Translations under genes and position numbers: made by a program
Part shown: positions 1 through 11,649 of the stretch, in pieces
Layout: the number at the start of each line of letters is the position of its first letter
How positions within the stretch are numbered: position 1 is the stretch's first letter
Source: Ursus arctos
Taxonomy: Eukaryota; Chordata; Mammalia; Carnivora; Ursidae
Assembly: GCF_023065955.2 (NCBI RefSeq)
Contig: NW_026623100.1
Span: 65,662,727 to 65,726,726, forward strand
DNA: 64,000 nt
Direction: 5' to 3'
The notes under the pieces: model-generated
What the model was told of the DNA's origin: nothing
Databases searched by the model: none
The model's input: the letters and a program-made list of their open reading frames with translations, nothing else

Positions 1-59
1 CTTGGTGATTTTCACTAATTTCATGGCTTTAAATTCCACACACACTCAAATTTATATCA

Positions 60-663
60 CAACTCTCAAATTTATATCACAGCCCAGACCTCTCTCTTGA
101 ACTCCAAACCTGAGATAACCATTTATTGTCTATCTTCAAATCCCATCTTTCGCAAAGACTAAAGCAGAAGTCCTTAAAAAGGGTTCATAAGGCCCTACGC
201 ATTCTGCCCGCTTCCCTCTTTTTCTATCCTGTCCTCATAATTCTCTGCATCTTTCTCTGATCTAGCTAAGTGTATCAGCCCCCTTGTTGTTCCACACACA
301 GGTCACGAAGATTCCCACCTCAAGGCCTTTGCATATAATTATTCTCCCAACTTGGAATACCTCTTTTCCATCCATTATAGCTCCCTCCCCTCACTATCCT
401 TTCCTAAGTGCCAACATTACCCCATGTCTCTCACCCTATGTCCATTGTCTGTTAATAATCCCTACTCTTCTTCCTTACTTTTTATCTTTAACATCCTTCA
501 AATATACTTTATTTACTTATTCCTGTTATTTATTGTCTGTCTCCCTATGCCAACAGATAAGATCCACAAGGGTAGGAATTTTTATGTTTAATTCAGTTAA
601 ATTCCCAGCACCTAGAGCTATGCCTGACATAAAAGCAGACATTCAGAAAGTATCTGAATAAAC
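60..663 (+). repeat. L2 LINE fragment, 3' end
   Basis: Text typical of the L2 3' region is visible: 'cctcaaggcctttgcat', then 'cttggaatacctctt', and a 3' end with 'cacctagagctatgcctgacat' and a terminal 'tctgaataaa'. It is old and diverged, and the small open frames over it are not genes. Confidence 0.7.
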
Positions 664-959
664 AGATAAATGATGTTTTCTAGAGAAAGTGAAATGGTAC
701 CTGAGAAAAGATATATAGATATTTCACCCTTCGGATGAAATTCACTTATAGAGGCTCAGGCCAAAATATGAACAACAAAAGTTCCAATGAGATACCAAAA
801 CCAAAACAAACCAAAAAAGAGAACCTGAAGGAAACAGAGGCAATGCAGAGAAAGAGAAAAGACGGCTCCTTTTATCTTCTCAGAACAAGATGGGGAAAAA
901 AAGAGAAAGGGAGGAAGGAAAATTAACCTGAACCAGAAAATTCTTGGAAATTAAAAGGG

Positions 960-1194
960 GAGGGGCGGATAATATATTAAACAGAAAGACTGAAAGAGAA
1001 AATTGAGATCTCCCAGAAAATATATAACAAAATGACAAAGAATGGAATTTATGTGATATATGACAGAAGATCAAACCAGGAAGTCTGACATCTAATTAAC
1101 AGAAGTTCAAGAAAGAACAGAAAAAATGACATATAGAAAATAATAATTTAAAAACTGTACAAGAAATCTGCACAGCAAACAACAGAACTAAAAG
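960..1194 (+). repeat. Old L1/HAL1-like relic, left part
   Basis: A-rich sense-oriented sequence resembling the ORF1-proximal part of old L1/HAL1 elements ('caggaagtctgacatctaat', 'agttcaagaaagaacag'). It is continued at 2563 after a younger L1 insertion. The phrase 'aagaaa..cacag..aactaaaag' occurs on both sides of the break, at 1158-1192 and 2575-2600. Confidence 0.5.
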
Positions 1195-1770
1195 GCAACC
1201 TACAGAAAAGGAGACGATATTTACAAATGACATATGTGATAAAGGGTTAATATCCTAAATACATAAAGAACTTATAAAACTCAACACCCGAAAAACTCAT
1301 AATCCAATTAAAAAATGGGCAGAAGACATGAATACATATTTTCCCAAAGAAGACATACAGATGGCCAACAGAAACATGAAAAGATGCTCGACATCACCTA
1401 TCACCAGGGTAACACATCAAAACTACAATGAGATTATCACATTACATATGTCAGAATGGTTAAAATCAACAACCCAAGAAACAACAGGTGTTGGCTAGGA
1501 TGTGGAGAAGGGGGAACCCTCTTGCACTGTGGGTGGGAAGGTAAACTGCTCCAGCCACTCTGGAAAACAGTATGGAGGTTCCTCAAAAAGTTACAGAAGT
1601 ACCCTATGATCCAGCAATTGCACTACTAGGTATTTACCCCAAAAATACAAAAATACTAATTCAAAGGGATACTGCACCCTGATGTTTATATCAGCATTAT
1701 TTACAATAGCCAAATTACGGGAACTGCCCAAAAAGCCCACTGATTCATGAATGGATAAAGAAGATACAGA

Positions 1771-1949
1771 TGGGGCCTGGATGGCTCAGTCAGTTAGGTG
1801 TCTGCCTTTGGCTCAGGTCCTGATCCCAGGGTTCTAGGATTGAGCCCCATGCTCCCTCTCCCTCTGGCCTTCACCCCCAACTCATACTCTTGCACTCTCT
1901 CCCTTACAAATAAAATCTTTAAAAAAAAAAAGAGAGAGAGAGAGAGAGA
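1771..1949 (+). mobile_element. CAN SINE in L1
   Basis: Head GGGGCCTGGATGGCTCAG, CT-rich middle, AATAAAATCTTT tail, then poly(A) and a (GA)n run at 1931-1949. The flanking L1 text resumes after it. Confidence 0.9.
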
Positions 1950-2362
1950 CGATAACGACACCCACACACTGGAATATTTATCAGCCATAAAAAAGAATGA
2001 AATCTTACAAACACATGGATGGAGCCAGAGAATATTATTATGCTAAGTGAAATAAGTCAGTCAAACAAAGACAAATACATATGATTTCACTCATATGTGG
2101 AATTTAAGAAACAAAACAAATGAGCAAAGGGAAAAAAAAATAAAAGGAGAGAGAGAGGCAAACCAAGAAACAAAACTCTTAACTACAGAGAACAAACCAA
2201 TGGTTACCAGAAGGGAGGTGGGTGGCGGGATGGGTAAAATAGGTGATGGGGATTAAGGAGTGCACTTGTGATGAGCACCTGGCGTATGGAAGTGCCGAAT
2301 CACCATACTGTACACCTGAAACTAATATACTGTACATTAACTGGAATTTAAATTAGAACTTT

Positions 2363-2548
2363 ATTAAAGATTTTATTTATTTGATGGCGAGAGACAGCAA
2401 GACAGAGAACACAAGCAGGGAAAGCGGGAGAGGGAGAAGGAGTCTCCCCAATGAGCAGGGAGCCCGACATGGAGCTTGATCCCAGAACCCTGAGATCATG
2501 ACCTGAGCCTAAGGCAGACGCTTAACGACTGAGCCACCCAGGCACCCC
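2363..2548 (-). mobile_element. CAN SINE in L1
   Basis: Antisense copy, from AAAGATTTTATTTATTTG to CACCCAGGCACCCC. Exact 14-bp TSD TAAATTAGAACTTT at 2349-2362 and 2549-2562. Confidence 0.95.
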
Positions 2549-2810
2549 TAAATTAGAACTTTAAAAAAATTGTGCAAGAAAACTTCACAGAACTAAAAGA
2601 ATCTATTTTAGATGGACTCACCAAATGCCCAGCATAACGAATAAAATAAGGTCTATACCAAGTAGTAGCGCCATGAAATTTCAAGACACCAGAAATAAAG
2701 ATAATATTATAAAAGCTTGCAGAAACAAAATGGGCCGTATTAAAAATCAAAAGTGACAACTCTGAGCTTGTACTTTTCAACAGCAACACTAGAATACAAT
2801 AAGATAATGT

Positions 2811-2977
2811 TTTTTTAAAGATTTTATTTGACAGACAGAGCACGAGAGAGTACAAACAGGGGAAGTGACAAAGGGAGAGGGAGACACAGGGTTGACGCAG
2901 GGCTGGATCCCAGGACTCTGGGATCATGACCTGAGCAGACGGCGGACACTTAACTGACTAAGCCACCCAGGTGCCCC
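2811..2977 (-). mobile_element. CAN SINE
   Basis: Antisense copy. Exact 13-bp TSD AATAAGATAATGT at 2798-2810 and 2978-2990. Confidence 0.95.
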
Positions 2978-3010
2978 AATAAGATAATGTCTTTAAAAAA
3001 TATTTTCAAC

Positions 3011-3108
3011 CTGACACACCTGGCTGGCTCAGCCAGTATCATGCGACTCGATCTCACAGACATGAGTCTAAGACCCACATGGAGTACAGAGCTTTCTTTA
3101 AAAAAACA
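3011..3108 (+). mobile_element. Old short-type CAN SINE
   Basis: Diverged short form with 'acacctggctggctcagcca' head and no CT-rich middle, ending in an A-rich tail. Confidence 0.7.
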
Positions 3109-3121
3109 AACAAAAGTATTT

Positions 3122-3278
3122 GTTTTAAAGATTTTTATTTATTTATTTATTTGACAGAGATAGAGCAGGAGAGCACAAGCAGGGGGAGCAGCAGAGGGAG
3201 AGGGAGAAGCAGGCTCCCCGCAGAGCAGAGAGCCCAATGTGGGGGCTCAATCCCAGGACTGAGTCACCCAGGCACCCC
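3122..3278 (-). mobile_element. CAN SINE with internal deletion
   Basis: Antisense copy lacking the segment between the B-box region and the head. 12-bp TSD ACAAAAGTATTT at 3110-3121 and 3279-3290. Confidence 0.93.
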
Positions 3279-3609
3279 ACAAAAGTATTTTCAACCCATA
3301 TCCAGCCCCAAATCAAATGAAAGTAAAATAAATGCATTTCCACACATGAAAGATCTCTAAATAGTTAGCTCCCATGCATCTTTTCTAAGACAACTACCAG
3401 GAGATTGCTTTGCCAAAAATAAGAAGAAATCCAGCCAACAGTGAGGTAAATGGCAGCTCAAACTGGCCTAGAGAGCAACCAGTTCAGAAGCGAATGAGGA
3501 CAGAAAAGGACAGAAAAAAAACGAGAGGAAAGTTCCAAGAAGTATGCCTACTCGGAGAGGGAGGGGAAGAAATGGTATTAATGTAATTTGTACGAAAAAC
3601 AGAAATACA

Positions 3610-3776
3610 GGGGTGCTTGGGTGCCTCAGTTGGTTAAGCATCTGCCTTCGGCTCAGGTCGTGATCCCAGGGTCCTAGGATCGAGTCCCGCATCAGGCTCC
3701 CTGCTCTGTGGGGAGCCTACTTCTCCCTCTGCCTCTGCCTTTCTCTCTCTCTCATGAATAAATAAACAAAATCTTT

Positions 3777-3813
<37 letters not shown>
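3610..3813 (+). mobile_element. CAN SINE
   Basis: Full-length head to tail; the poly(A) has grown into a short (AAAAG)n run at 3793-3813. Confidence 0.9.
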
Positions 3814-3814
<1 letters not shown>

Positions 3815-4085
3815 TTCAGAGGCAATTCTGTTGCAGAGTTTGGGATAAAGTATGGATAGTGTCTTGAAATCTAAGTGAACGTAACAATGAAGGAACTGTA
3901 AATTACAATAAAAACAGAAAGTCATCCAAGAAAGGAAATGTGATTAGAGTACACTACTTGTTTTAACAGCTAATAAAAACATTGTTATGACTATTTGAGA
4001 TGAAGAAAAAGGCACCAGGAGTGTCCGGTGTTATCTGACTAATCGATTCTCATTTCCCATAACAACAGAGAGAATTTCTGAAGTT

Positions 4086-4264
4086 TTTTTTTAAGATTTT
4101 ATTCATTTATTTATTTATTTGGCAGAGTACAAGCAGGGGGAGCAGCAGACACGCCGCTGAGCGGGGAGCCTCCCAGGAGCCTAATGCAGGACTTGATCCT
4201 GGGACCCTGGGATCATGACCTGAACCGAAGGCAGACGCTTAATCGACTGAGCCACCCAGGCTCC
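4086..4264 (-). mobile_element. CAN SINE
   Basis: Antisense copy with 8-bp TSD CTGAAGTT at 4078-4085 and 4265-4272. Confidence 0.9.
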
Positions 4265-5346
4265 CTGAAGTTAAGTTTTTGGGGTTCATTTTGTTTTCAG
4301 TTAAAAGCTATGACTAAGGAATATGATGTTGAAGAATAGAGAAAAAGGCCAGAAAGTGTTTGGAAAGGCAAACACACAGGTAGGCATAGGCACAGGACAA
4401 AGATTTGTTGTTGCTGCTGTCCCAGGCCTTGAAATACTATGTGACTTCTAAAATTCTGGTCTATTTCATTAACAGAAATAAAAACTGGGTTAACAGAGAA
4501 GGAGGTGTGTTTATAAATATGTTCTCTCCACTACTTAAACACTTCAACTTGATCATCATATTTTAGCCTGGCCCTAAGCCACCCCTGCAGTCTCATTCCC
4601 TCCATTCTTCCTCCTGTAGTCCCCTTCAAACACAACTTTTGCAGCTGTGTACTTTTTCCAGGTAAATACCTTTGCCACTCCAGCATATACTTTCTACATT
4701 CCCCAAAACACACACACCTAAGCATGGTAAAAACTTATACCAAGATACAGTAGAAAAGCTTTCGGTAAAATTTAGGAATTAGAGCAAAATCAATAGCTCA
4801 ACTGCCAAGAGAAGCGAGGAAAATCTATCACCCTTTAAGATTCTGCCAGGAGAAATAATCAGATTCTCCTCCAACACTATCATTTCCTAAATTACCACAG
4901 ACTACAGCAATCATAGCGTTTGATCCAACCAGTGATTCTCTTTTAGGTTTTGCTTATGTAAAAACACTCTAAAGGAAATCTGTATTTTTTACAGATTCCT
5001 GGGACTCAGCTCACACGAATATTTCAATTTACTGCAATCTAACTTTTACCAATTTTCAGCTGCTCAGAAAAGTAAGAAACAATACCAGCCAAAGTATCTG
5101 CCTCTATGATATTGCAGAAGCACCATCAAGTGGCAAGAGAAGTAACTGCAACTTCTAGCCACTATAAATACCTGTTTAGCTTCTGATGACACACCAATAC
5201 GTAGCATTTAACGCAGGCAGAAATATAATAAACTCCAGACACCCAAAGTTTAACAACTCATAGGTAAATAATATCTCTGATTTTTAACAAGTGAAAATAA
5301 AGTATTTTCACCACATCAGGAAAGGAAATAAGAATCCTACACCTAG

Positions 5347-5547
5347 GGGCACCTGGGTGGCACAGCGGTTAAGCGTCTGCCTTCAGCTCAGGGCATGATC
5401 CCGGTGTTATGGGATCGAGCCCCACATCAGGCTCCTCCGCTGTGAGCCTGCTTCTTCCTCTCCCACTCCCCCTGCTTGTGTTCCCTCTCTCGCTGGCTGT
5501 CTCTATCTCTGTCAAATAAATAAATAAAATCTTAAAAAAAAAAAAAA
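5347..5547 (+). mobile_element. CAN SINE, young ursid-type
   Basis: Head variant 'ggcacagcggttaagcg'. Exact 17-bp TSD AAGAATCCTACACCTAG at 5330-5346 and 5548-5564, so a fairly recent insertion. Confidence 0.97.
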
Positions 5548-5739
5548 AAGAATCCTACACCTAGAATCCTTTGAATGTAGCTTTGTCTGGAATTTAAGAA
5601 ATATGATTCTGATCCTAACTCTAGCTCTGTCATAATAGCACAGATTTTGAAAAGACCACTTTTCAATACAGACATTAGTTTCTTTATCTAGATGCAGATG
5701 TGCAAATGTAGAACGCAAAAGTTTCCTGTAAAGATTCTT

Positions 5740-5885
5740 TCATATAATAGTAATAACTTACTAAACACTTTGAGAATTTACAATGTGCCTGGCATTGTTT
5801 TAAGCCCTTTAAGTGGATTAATGCATTAAATCCTCAGAACAATCTTAACCCATACTTTTATCTCCATTCTACAAATGAAAAATAA
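5740..5885 (-). repeat. MIR
   Basis: 'acaatgtgcctggcattgtt', 'taaatcctcagaacaatctt' and 'tccattctacaaatgaaaa' are the antisense MIR core. Confidence 0.8.
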
Positions 5886-5914
5886 GAACCAGTATCAGAA
5901 GAAAAAAAAAGCAG

Positions 5915-6043
5915 TAACACTAATAATATTTACTGGGTAACTACTAAGTGTTCTAAGCATTTCACATATATGATCTCATTTAATTTCCAAAAATATCCTC
6001 TGCAAAAATACTAATATGCCTATTTATAGAAGAGGAAATTTTA
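5915..6043 (-). repeat. MIR, first half, split by L1
   Basis: Antisense MIR ('taagtgttctaagcatttca', 'tctcatttaatttcc') that breaks at 6043 and resumes at 7143 with 'aaggtcagagaactaatagg'. Confidence 0.8.
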
Positions 6044-6466
6044 TTTTTTTAAATTCAAATTTTAGTTAACATACAGTGCAATATTGGTTTCAGGAGTAGA
6101 ATTCAGTGATTCATCACTTATCTGCAACACCCAGTGATTATCACAAGTGCCCTTTTTAATACCCATCACCCATCTGGCCTACCTCCCGCCTACCTCCCTC
6201 CATCAACCCTGTTTTTTCTGTATCATTAAGAGTCTCTTATGGTTTGTTTCCCTCTCTCCTGTTTTTCTTCACCCCCTTCCCATACGTTCATCTGTTTTCT
6301 TTCTTAAATTCCACATGAATGAGATCATACGGTATTTGTCTTTCTCTGACTTATTTCACTTAGCATAATACACTCTAGCTCTATCCACGTCATTGCAAAT
6401 GGTAAGATTTCATTCTTTTTGCTGGCTGGGTAATATTCCATTGTGTTTGGAACACACACACACACC

Positions 6467-6670
6467 TTTTTTTTTTTTTTTTAAGATTTTATTTATTTGA
6501 CAGAGAGACAGCCAGTGAGAGAGGAAACACAAGCAGGGGGAGTGGGAGAGGAAGAAGCAGGCTCATAGCAGAGGAGCCTGAGGTGGGGCTCGATCCCATA
6601 ACGCTGGGATCACGCCCTGAGCCGAAGGCAGACGCTTAACTGCTGTGCCACCCAGGCGCCCCCCCCCCCC
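6467..6670 (-). mobile_element. CAN SINE in L1
   Basis: Antisense copy with a poly(T) start and a run of Cs at the head end (6660-6670). It sits in the L1 between 'taatattccattgtgt' and 'catctttatccattcatc'. A (CA)n stub precedes it. Confidence 0.93.
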
Positions 6671-6857
6671 CACATCTTTATCCATTCATCAGCTGATGGA
6701 CATGTGAGCTCTCTCCATAGTTTGGCTATTGTTAATAATGCTGCCATAAACACTGGGGTGCAGGTACCCCTTCAAATCTGTATTTTTGTATCTTTTGGGT
6801 AGACACCTAGTAGTGCAATTGCTGGATCGAAGTATAGTTCTATTTTTAATGTTTTTG

Positions 6858-7048
6858 GTTTTTTTTTTAAGATTTTATTTATGTATTTGACGGAGGGAGA
6901 GATAGCCAGCGAGAGAGGGAACACAAGCAGGGGGAGTGGGAGAGGAAGAAGCAGGCTGCCAGTGGAGCAGGGAGCCCGACACAGGGCTCGATCCAGAGTG
7001 CCCCGAGCCGAAGGCAGACACTTAACAACTGAGCCACACAGGTGCCCC
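6858..7048 (-). mobile_element. CAN SINE in L1
   Basis: Antisense copy. Flanks TATTTTTAATGTTTTTG and TATTTTGAGTGTTTTGA look like a decayed TSD. Confidence 0.92.
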
Positions 7049-7142
7049 TATTTTGAGTGTTTTGAGAAACCTCCATACTGTTCTCCAGAATGGCTGTGCC
7101 AGTTTGCATTCCCACCAATAGTGCAACAGGGTTCCCCTTTCC

Positions 7143-7260
7143 AGAAGAGGAAACTTTAATTTATCCAAGGTCAGAGAACTAATAGGTGGCAGAACCAGAA
7201 ATCAGTTCCATGTGTTTTTTCAGAACATACAAGCTCTTAACCTACATTAAGTTCCATAAC
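7143..7260 (-). repeat. MIR, second half
   Basis: Continuation of the MIR at 5915: 'aggtggcagaaccagaaatc' and 'aagctcttaaccta'. Confidence 0.75.
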
Positions 7261-7268
7261 TCCATTTT

Positions 7269-7482
7269 CTAAATTTATTTTTATTATTTTTGAGATAGAG
7301 AACACATGGGCGTGCAGGGGTGGGGGGAGGGGAGGGGGGAGAGAGAGAGAATCTTAATTAAGCAGGCTCCAAATCCAGCGTGGAGCCCAAAGCGAGGCTC
7401 CATCTCACCAACACGGAGATCATGACTTGGGCTAAAATCAAGACTTGGATGCTCAGCCAACCGAGCCACCCACCCAGGTGCC
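7269..7482 (-). mobile_element. CAN SINE, older subfamily
   Basis: Antisense copy with exact 16-bp TSD TCCATAACTCCATTTT at 7253-7268 and 7483-7498. It holds a G-rich tract at 7317-7339. Confidence 0.93.
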
Positions 7483-7498
7483 TCCATAACTCCATTTT

Positions 7499-8790
7499 TT
7501 ATTTACCTATTTTCTACTGAGGTAAAATTCATAAAAGATGCACCATTTTAAAATGAACAATTCAGTACATTCACAATGTTGTGCTACCAGCACCTCTATC
7601 TAATTCCAAAATATTTTCATCACCTCAAAAGGAAATTCCATACCCACGAAGCAGTTGCTTTCCTATTATCCCCTCCCATGACTCCTGGAAACATGTCTGC
7701 ATTCTGTCTCTATCAATTTACCTATTCTGGGTATTTTATATAAACAGAAGCACACAACATGTGACCTTCTGTCTCTAGCTTCTTTCACTTAGCATAATGT
7801 TTTCAAGGTCTATCCACATTGTAGCATTTAACAGTACTTCATTCTTTTATGAATGAAAATTCCCTTATATGTATATACACCATAATTTGTTTATCCGCTT
7901 CTTTAAGATTTTATTTATTTTCACACGAGAGCAAGCACAAGCAGGAGTTGGGAGGAGGGGCAGAGGGAGAAGCAGAGTCCCTGTTGAACAGGGAGTCCCA
8001 AGTGGGACTTGATCCCAGGCCTGGGCTCATGATCCGAGCTGAAGGCAGCCACCCAACCAACTAAGCCACCCAGGCGCCCCATCCACTTCTTTCTTGACGA
8101 AAATTTGGGATGTTTCCAACTTTTGGCTTTTGTGAATAGCACTGCTGTGAACACACACATACATGTATTTTATGTGAGCACGTGTTTTTCAATTCTTTGG
8201 GGAATACAATGAATACAACTGCTGGGTCATATGATCAAATTAAATGTAATTGTATGTTTAACTGCTTGAGGAACCACTGTTTTCCACATCAGCTACACCA
8301 TTTTACATTCCCACTAGCAACTTCCGAGGGTTTAATTTTCTACACCCTTGCCAATGTTTATTATCTTCCCTTTTAAATTTTAAGTCATCATAGTGACTGG
8401 GTATGAAGTAGTACCTCACTGTGGTTTTGATTTGCATTTCCCAAAGGACTAATGATGTTGAGCATCAATTCATCTGTTTGCTAGCCATCTGTATATCTTC
8501 TTTGAAGAAATGTGTATTCAAGTCCTTTGCCCACTTGAATCAAGTTTTTGTTGTTGAGATACAGGATTCTTCTTACATTTTGGGTACCAGACCCTTATCC
8601 AATATATGGTTTGCAAATATTTCCTACACTATGTAGGCTCTTTTCACTTTAATTTCCACTGATGCTACAAAAGCTTTTAATTTTGATGAAGTCCAATTAA
8701 ATTATCTACTTTTTATTTTGTTGCATGCTATGTAACTTCATTGATTTTGATTTTTGAAATGCATGAGATAAAGTTTCTGGAATTAAAAAA
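7499..8790 (-). mobile_element. Old L1 (L1M-type), 3' UTR and ORF2 end
   Basis: Antisense: 'ctgaggtaaaattcataaaa', 'cacttagcataatgttttca', 'aactgctgggtcatatgatc', 'tggttttgatttgcatttcc', 'ttgatgaagtccaattaaat'. One SINE at 7904-8080. The order is colinear and gives a non-inverted comparison for the L1 at 45.5 kb. Confidence 0.85.
7904..8080 (-). mobile_element. CAN SINE in L1
   Basis: Antisense copy. TSD ATCCGCTTCTT at 7893-7903 against ATCCACTTCTT at 8081-8091. Confidence 0.93.
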
Positions 8791-8801
8791 TTACTGACAG
8801 G

Positions 8802-9020
8802 ATGGGGCGCCTGGGTAGCGCGGTTGTTAGGCGTCTGCCTTCGGCTCAGGGCGTGATCCCGGCATTTTGGGATCAAGTCCCACATCGGGCTCCTCCGCTG
8901 GGAGCCTGCTTCTTCCTCTCCCACTCCCCCTGCTGTGTTCCCTCTCTCGCTGGCTGTCTCTCTGTCACATAAATAAATAAAATCTTAAAAAAAAAAAAAA
9001 AAAAAAAAAGAAAGTATTTT
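8802..9020 (+). mobile_element. CAN SINE, young
   Basis: Exact 17-bp TSD AAAAAATTACTGACAGG at 8785-8801 and 9021-9037, with a tail of more than 20 As. Confidence 0.95.
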
Positions 9021-9101
9021 AAAAAATTACTGACAGGGAATTTATACTCCAGAGAGAGTAGAGAATAAAATTTTTAAAAACTGTTTTAATCTTTATTTAT
9101 T

Positions 9102-9270
9102 TGTGGGGCGTCTAGGTGGCTCAGCTGGTTAAGTGTCTGCCTTTGGCTCGGGTTAGGATCCCTGGGTCAGGATCCCTGCTCAGTGGGGAGTCTGCTTCCC
9201 CCCTCTCCCTCGGCCCCTGCCCACCCCCCATTTGTGCTCTCTCTCTCAAATTAAATAAAATCTTTAAAAA
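9102..9270 (+). mobile_element. CAN SINE inserted in the tail of the next SINE
   Basis: Sense copy whose tail abuts an antisense copy. 'ttatttatttg' before the head and 'tatttaatttg' after the tail suggest insertion into the A/T tail of the 9272-9470 element. Confidence 0.88.
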
Positions 9271-9271
9271 G

Positions 9272-9470
9272 ACTTAAAGATTTTATTTAATTTGAGAGAG
9301 AGAGAGAGAGCACATGCACACTCACAAGGTGGGGGGCGGGGAGTCTAAAGCAGACTCTGCACTGAGCACAGAGCTCGACTCAGGGCTCGATCTCAAGATC
9401 CTGAGAGATCACAACCTGAGCTGAAACCAAGAGCCGGATGCTTAACTGACTGCACCAACCAGGCACCACA
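9272..9470 (-). mobile_element. CAN SINE, old, tail-to-tail partner
   Basis: Antisense copy with a (GA)n stretch at 9295-9310 and a diverged head, forming an inverted pair with 9102-9270. Confidence 0.88.
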
Positions 9471-9696
9471 GTAAAATAAAAATTTTAATGTTAGTAATCA
9501 CAAATGCTATAAACAGGCATGGGGAGAGAGCTATTTCATACAAGAGAATCAGGAAATGCTTTACTGAAAGACCTTTGAGCAAAGACCTCAAGGAGGTCTG
9601 GAAACAAAGCCATGTGAATATCTAAGGCAGAGGAAATACTAAGAGCAAAGGATCTGAAGTAAAAATATGCTTGGTGTGTTCAAGAAACAGGGGTTT

Positions 9697-9891
9697 AGGG
9701 GCGCCTGGGTGGCACAGCGGTTAAGCGTCTGCCTTCGGCTCAGGGCGTGATCCCGGTGTTGTGGGATCGAGCCCCACATCAGGCTCCTCTGCTATGAGCC
9801 TGCTTCTTCTCTCCCACTTCCCCTGCTTGTGTTCCCTCTCTCACTGGCTGTCTCTCTCTGTCAAATAAATAAATAAAATCTTAAAAAAAAA
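9697..9891 (+). mobile_element. CAN SINE, young ursid-type
   Basis: Exact 15-bp TSD AAGAAACAGGGGTTT at 9682-9696 and 9892-9906. Confidence 0.96.
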
Positions 9892-9949
9892 AAGAAACAG
9901 GGGTTTGAATACAGTGATATAAGCCTTCTAAACCATGAACAGGGTAAAG

Positions 9950-11030
9950 TTCTTTAAGTTCTCTCAACAGTACTTTGCAGTTCTCAGTGCCTAGGTCTTA
10001 CACATTATTTTGTTAAATTTATTCCTATTTCATTTTTAGGGTGCTATTAATAAATAATACTTTTAAAGGTTTCATTTTCCAATTGTTTGTTGCTAAATAC
10101 AGAATACAACTTATTTTTGTATATGAACCTGTATCCTGCAACTTTACTACAGTCACTTCTTAATTCTAGCTGCTCTTTTTTGGGGGGACAGGAGTGGTGC
10201 TTAGGGTTTTCTAGGAACGTAATCATAATCAGGTAGTCTACAAAATGGTACTTTTTTATCATCTTCCTTTCCAACCTCTGATTTCTTTCTTTCTCTTGCC
10301 TTACTGTTACCAGCTAGGCCCTCTAATAAAATGTTGTTTTGTACCTGATCCTTAAGAGAAAGCTTAGACTGAAAGCTTCACCATTAAAGTATCATGTTAA
10401 CTGTATATCATTTAGGTTGAGGAAATGGCATTCTAGTCCTAGTTTGCTGAGGTATTATGATGCAAATAAGGTTGCGTTTTGTCAAATGCTTTTTCTGTAC
10501 CTATTAAGATGATCATGACTTTTCTTCTTTATCCCATTAAGTCAGCTAATTAAAATTGATTTTGAATGTGAAATCAACATCGGATTCTGGAAATAAGGCC
10601 TACTTGGTCATGATGTATTATTCTTTTTATAAGTTCCCAGAATTGCTTTGCAATTATTTAGATAAGGATTCTTACGTACATGTTCATGAAGGACATGTCA
10701 ATGTTCATTAGAGATATCTTTGGTTTTAGTATCTAGGATAAGGCTGGTCCAATAAATGATTTGAAAAGTGTGTCCTCCTCCGCCATCTACTAAAATAGAA
10801 TTTCCTTCCTTAAACATTTGATAAACTCACCAGTGAAGCCATCTGGGCCTTAAAGTTTCTTTCAGAAAAACTTAAGATTCTATTTCTCTAATATAGGTCT
10901 ATTTACTCTATCAATCACTACAGAGAAATGTTGAATATACAACTATATAACTGTAGATTTCTATTTCTCCTTCCAATTCTGATGATTTTGGTTTCAAGTC
11001 TTTTGAAACCCTGTTACTAGGGATATAAAT
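9950..11030 (-). mobile_element. Old L1 (L1M-type), ORF2 middle
   Basis: Antisense ORF2 text: 'tttgcagttctcagtgccta', 'tgttaaatttattcctattt', 'gtcaaatgctttttctgtac', 'ctcaccagtgaagccatctg'. Heavily decayed. It may belong to the same insertion as 7499-8790, with about 0.7 kb of the consensus lost between them. Confidence 0.8.
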
Positions 11031-11649
11031 ATGATAAATTGACACCTGTATCATTACAAAAAAATTATCTTTATTCCTGGAAGTATATCCCCTGCTCTGA
11101 AATCTACTTTAATGTTAATATAGCCACTTGAGCTTTTTAAATAATTAGTAGCTTATTAGATAGTTTTAATATATTTTTAGCGGTTGCACTAGAGTTTATA
11201 ATATACTTTTTTAACCTAGCACAATTCACCTTCGAACAGCATTATACCATTTCTCATATTAATATAAGAACCTTACAGCAGTAAACTCCCACTTTCTGCC
11301 TCCCATTATCAGGCCATTATTTTTTTCACTTCTACTTGTACTTCTGAATTTTATTTGTCAATTATCTTTGAAATAAATTTAAATCTGAGAAAAAGGTACT
11401 TTATATTTCCCCACATGCACCACTTCTTATCCTCTTCACTCCTCTGTGTATATCTGAGTTCCACCTAGAATGACTTTCTTCACCCGGAAAAACTACCTTT
11501 ACATTTTTAATAGTGCAAGACTGTTAAGCAAGAAATTCTCTCAGCTTTTGTCTGGAAAACATCCTTCTTCTGCCTTCATTTTTGAAAGGTATTTTTGTTA
11601 GGATTAAATTCTAACTTGATAGTTTTCTGCCTTTGAACTTTTTGTTTTT

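Larger units (their letters stand above)
1196..2562 (+). mobile_element. 5'-truncated L1, ORF2 3' end and 3' UTR
   Basis: Sense-oriented carnivore L1: 'aaaaaatgggcagaagacatgaat', 'tgttggctaggatgtggaga', 'gatccagcaattgcactact', then after a SINE 'ttatcagccataaaaaagaa' and 'actcatatgtggaatttaag'. Two SINEs sit inside it (1771-1949 and 2363-2548). It is too decayed to encode protein. Confidence 0.85.
2563..3600 (+). repeat. Old L1/HAL1-like relic, right part
   Basis: Continuation of the 960-1194 relic: 'ccatgaaatttcaagacac', 'tcaacagcaacactagaata' and 'tattttcaaccc...', matching the same family as 40000-41140. It is interrupted by three SINEs. Confidence 0.5.
6044..7142 (-). mobile_element. 5'-truncated L1 inserted in MIR
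   Basis: Antisense carnivore L1 3' end: 'tagttaacatacagtgcaat', 'cttatttcacttagcataat', 'gctattgttaataatgctgc', 'gtgcaattgctggatcgaag', 'gagaaacctccatactgttc'. TSD AGAAGAGGAAATTTTA at 6028-6043 and a copy with one mismatch at 7143-7158. Two SINEs lie inside. Confidence 0.9.

Noticed and set aside
5347..5430. tRNA-like head with A- and B-box motifs, as a possible tRNA gene
   Set aside because: It is the tRNA-Lys-derived 5' part of a CAN SINE with a SINE middle, tail and TSD; it has no intact cloverleaf.
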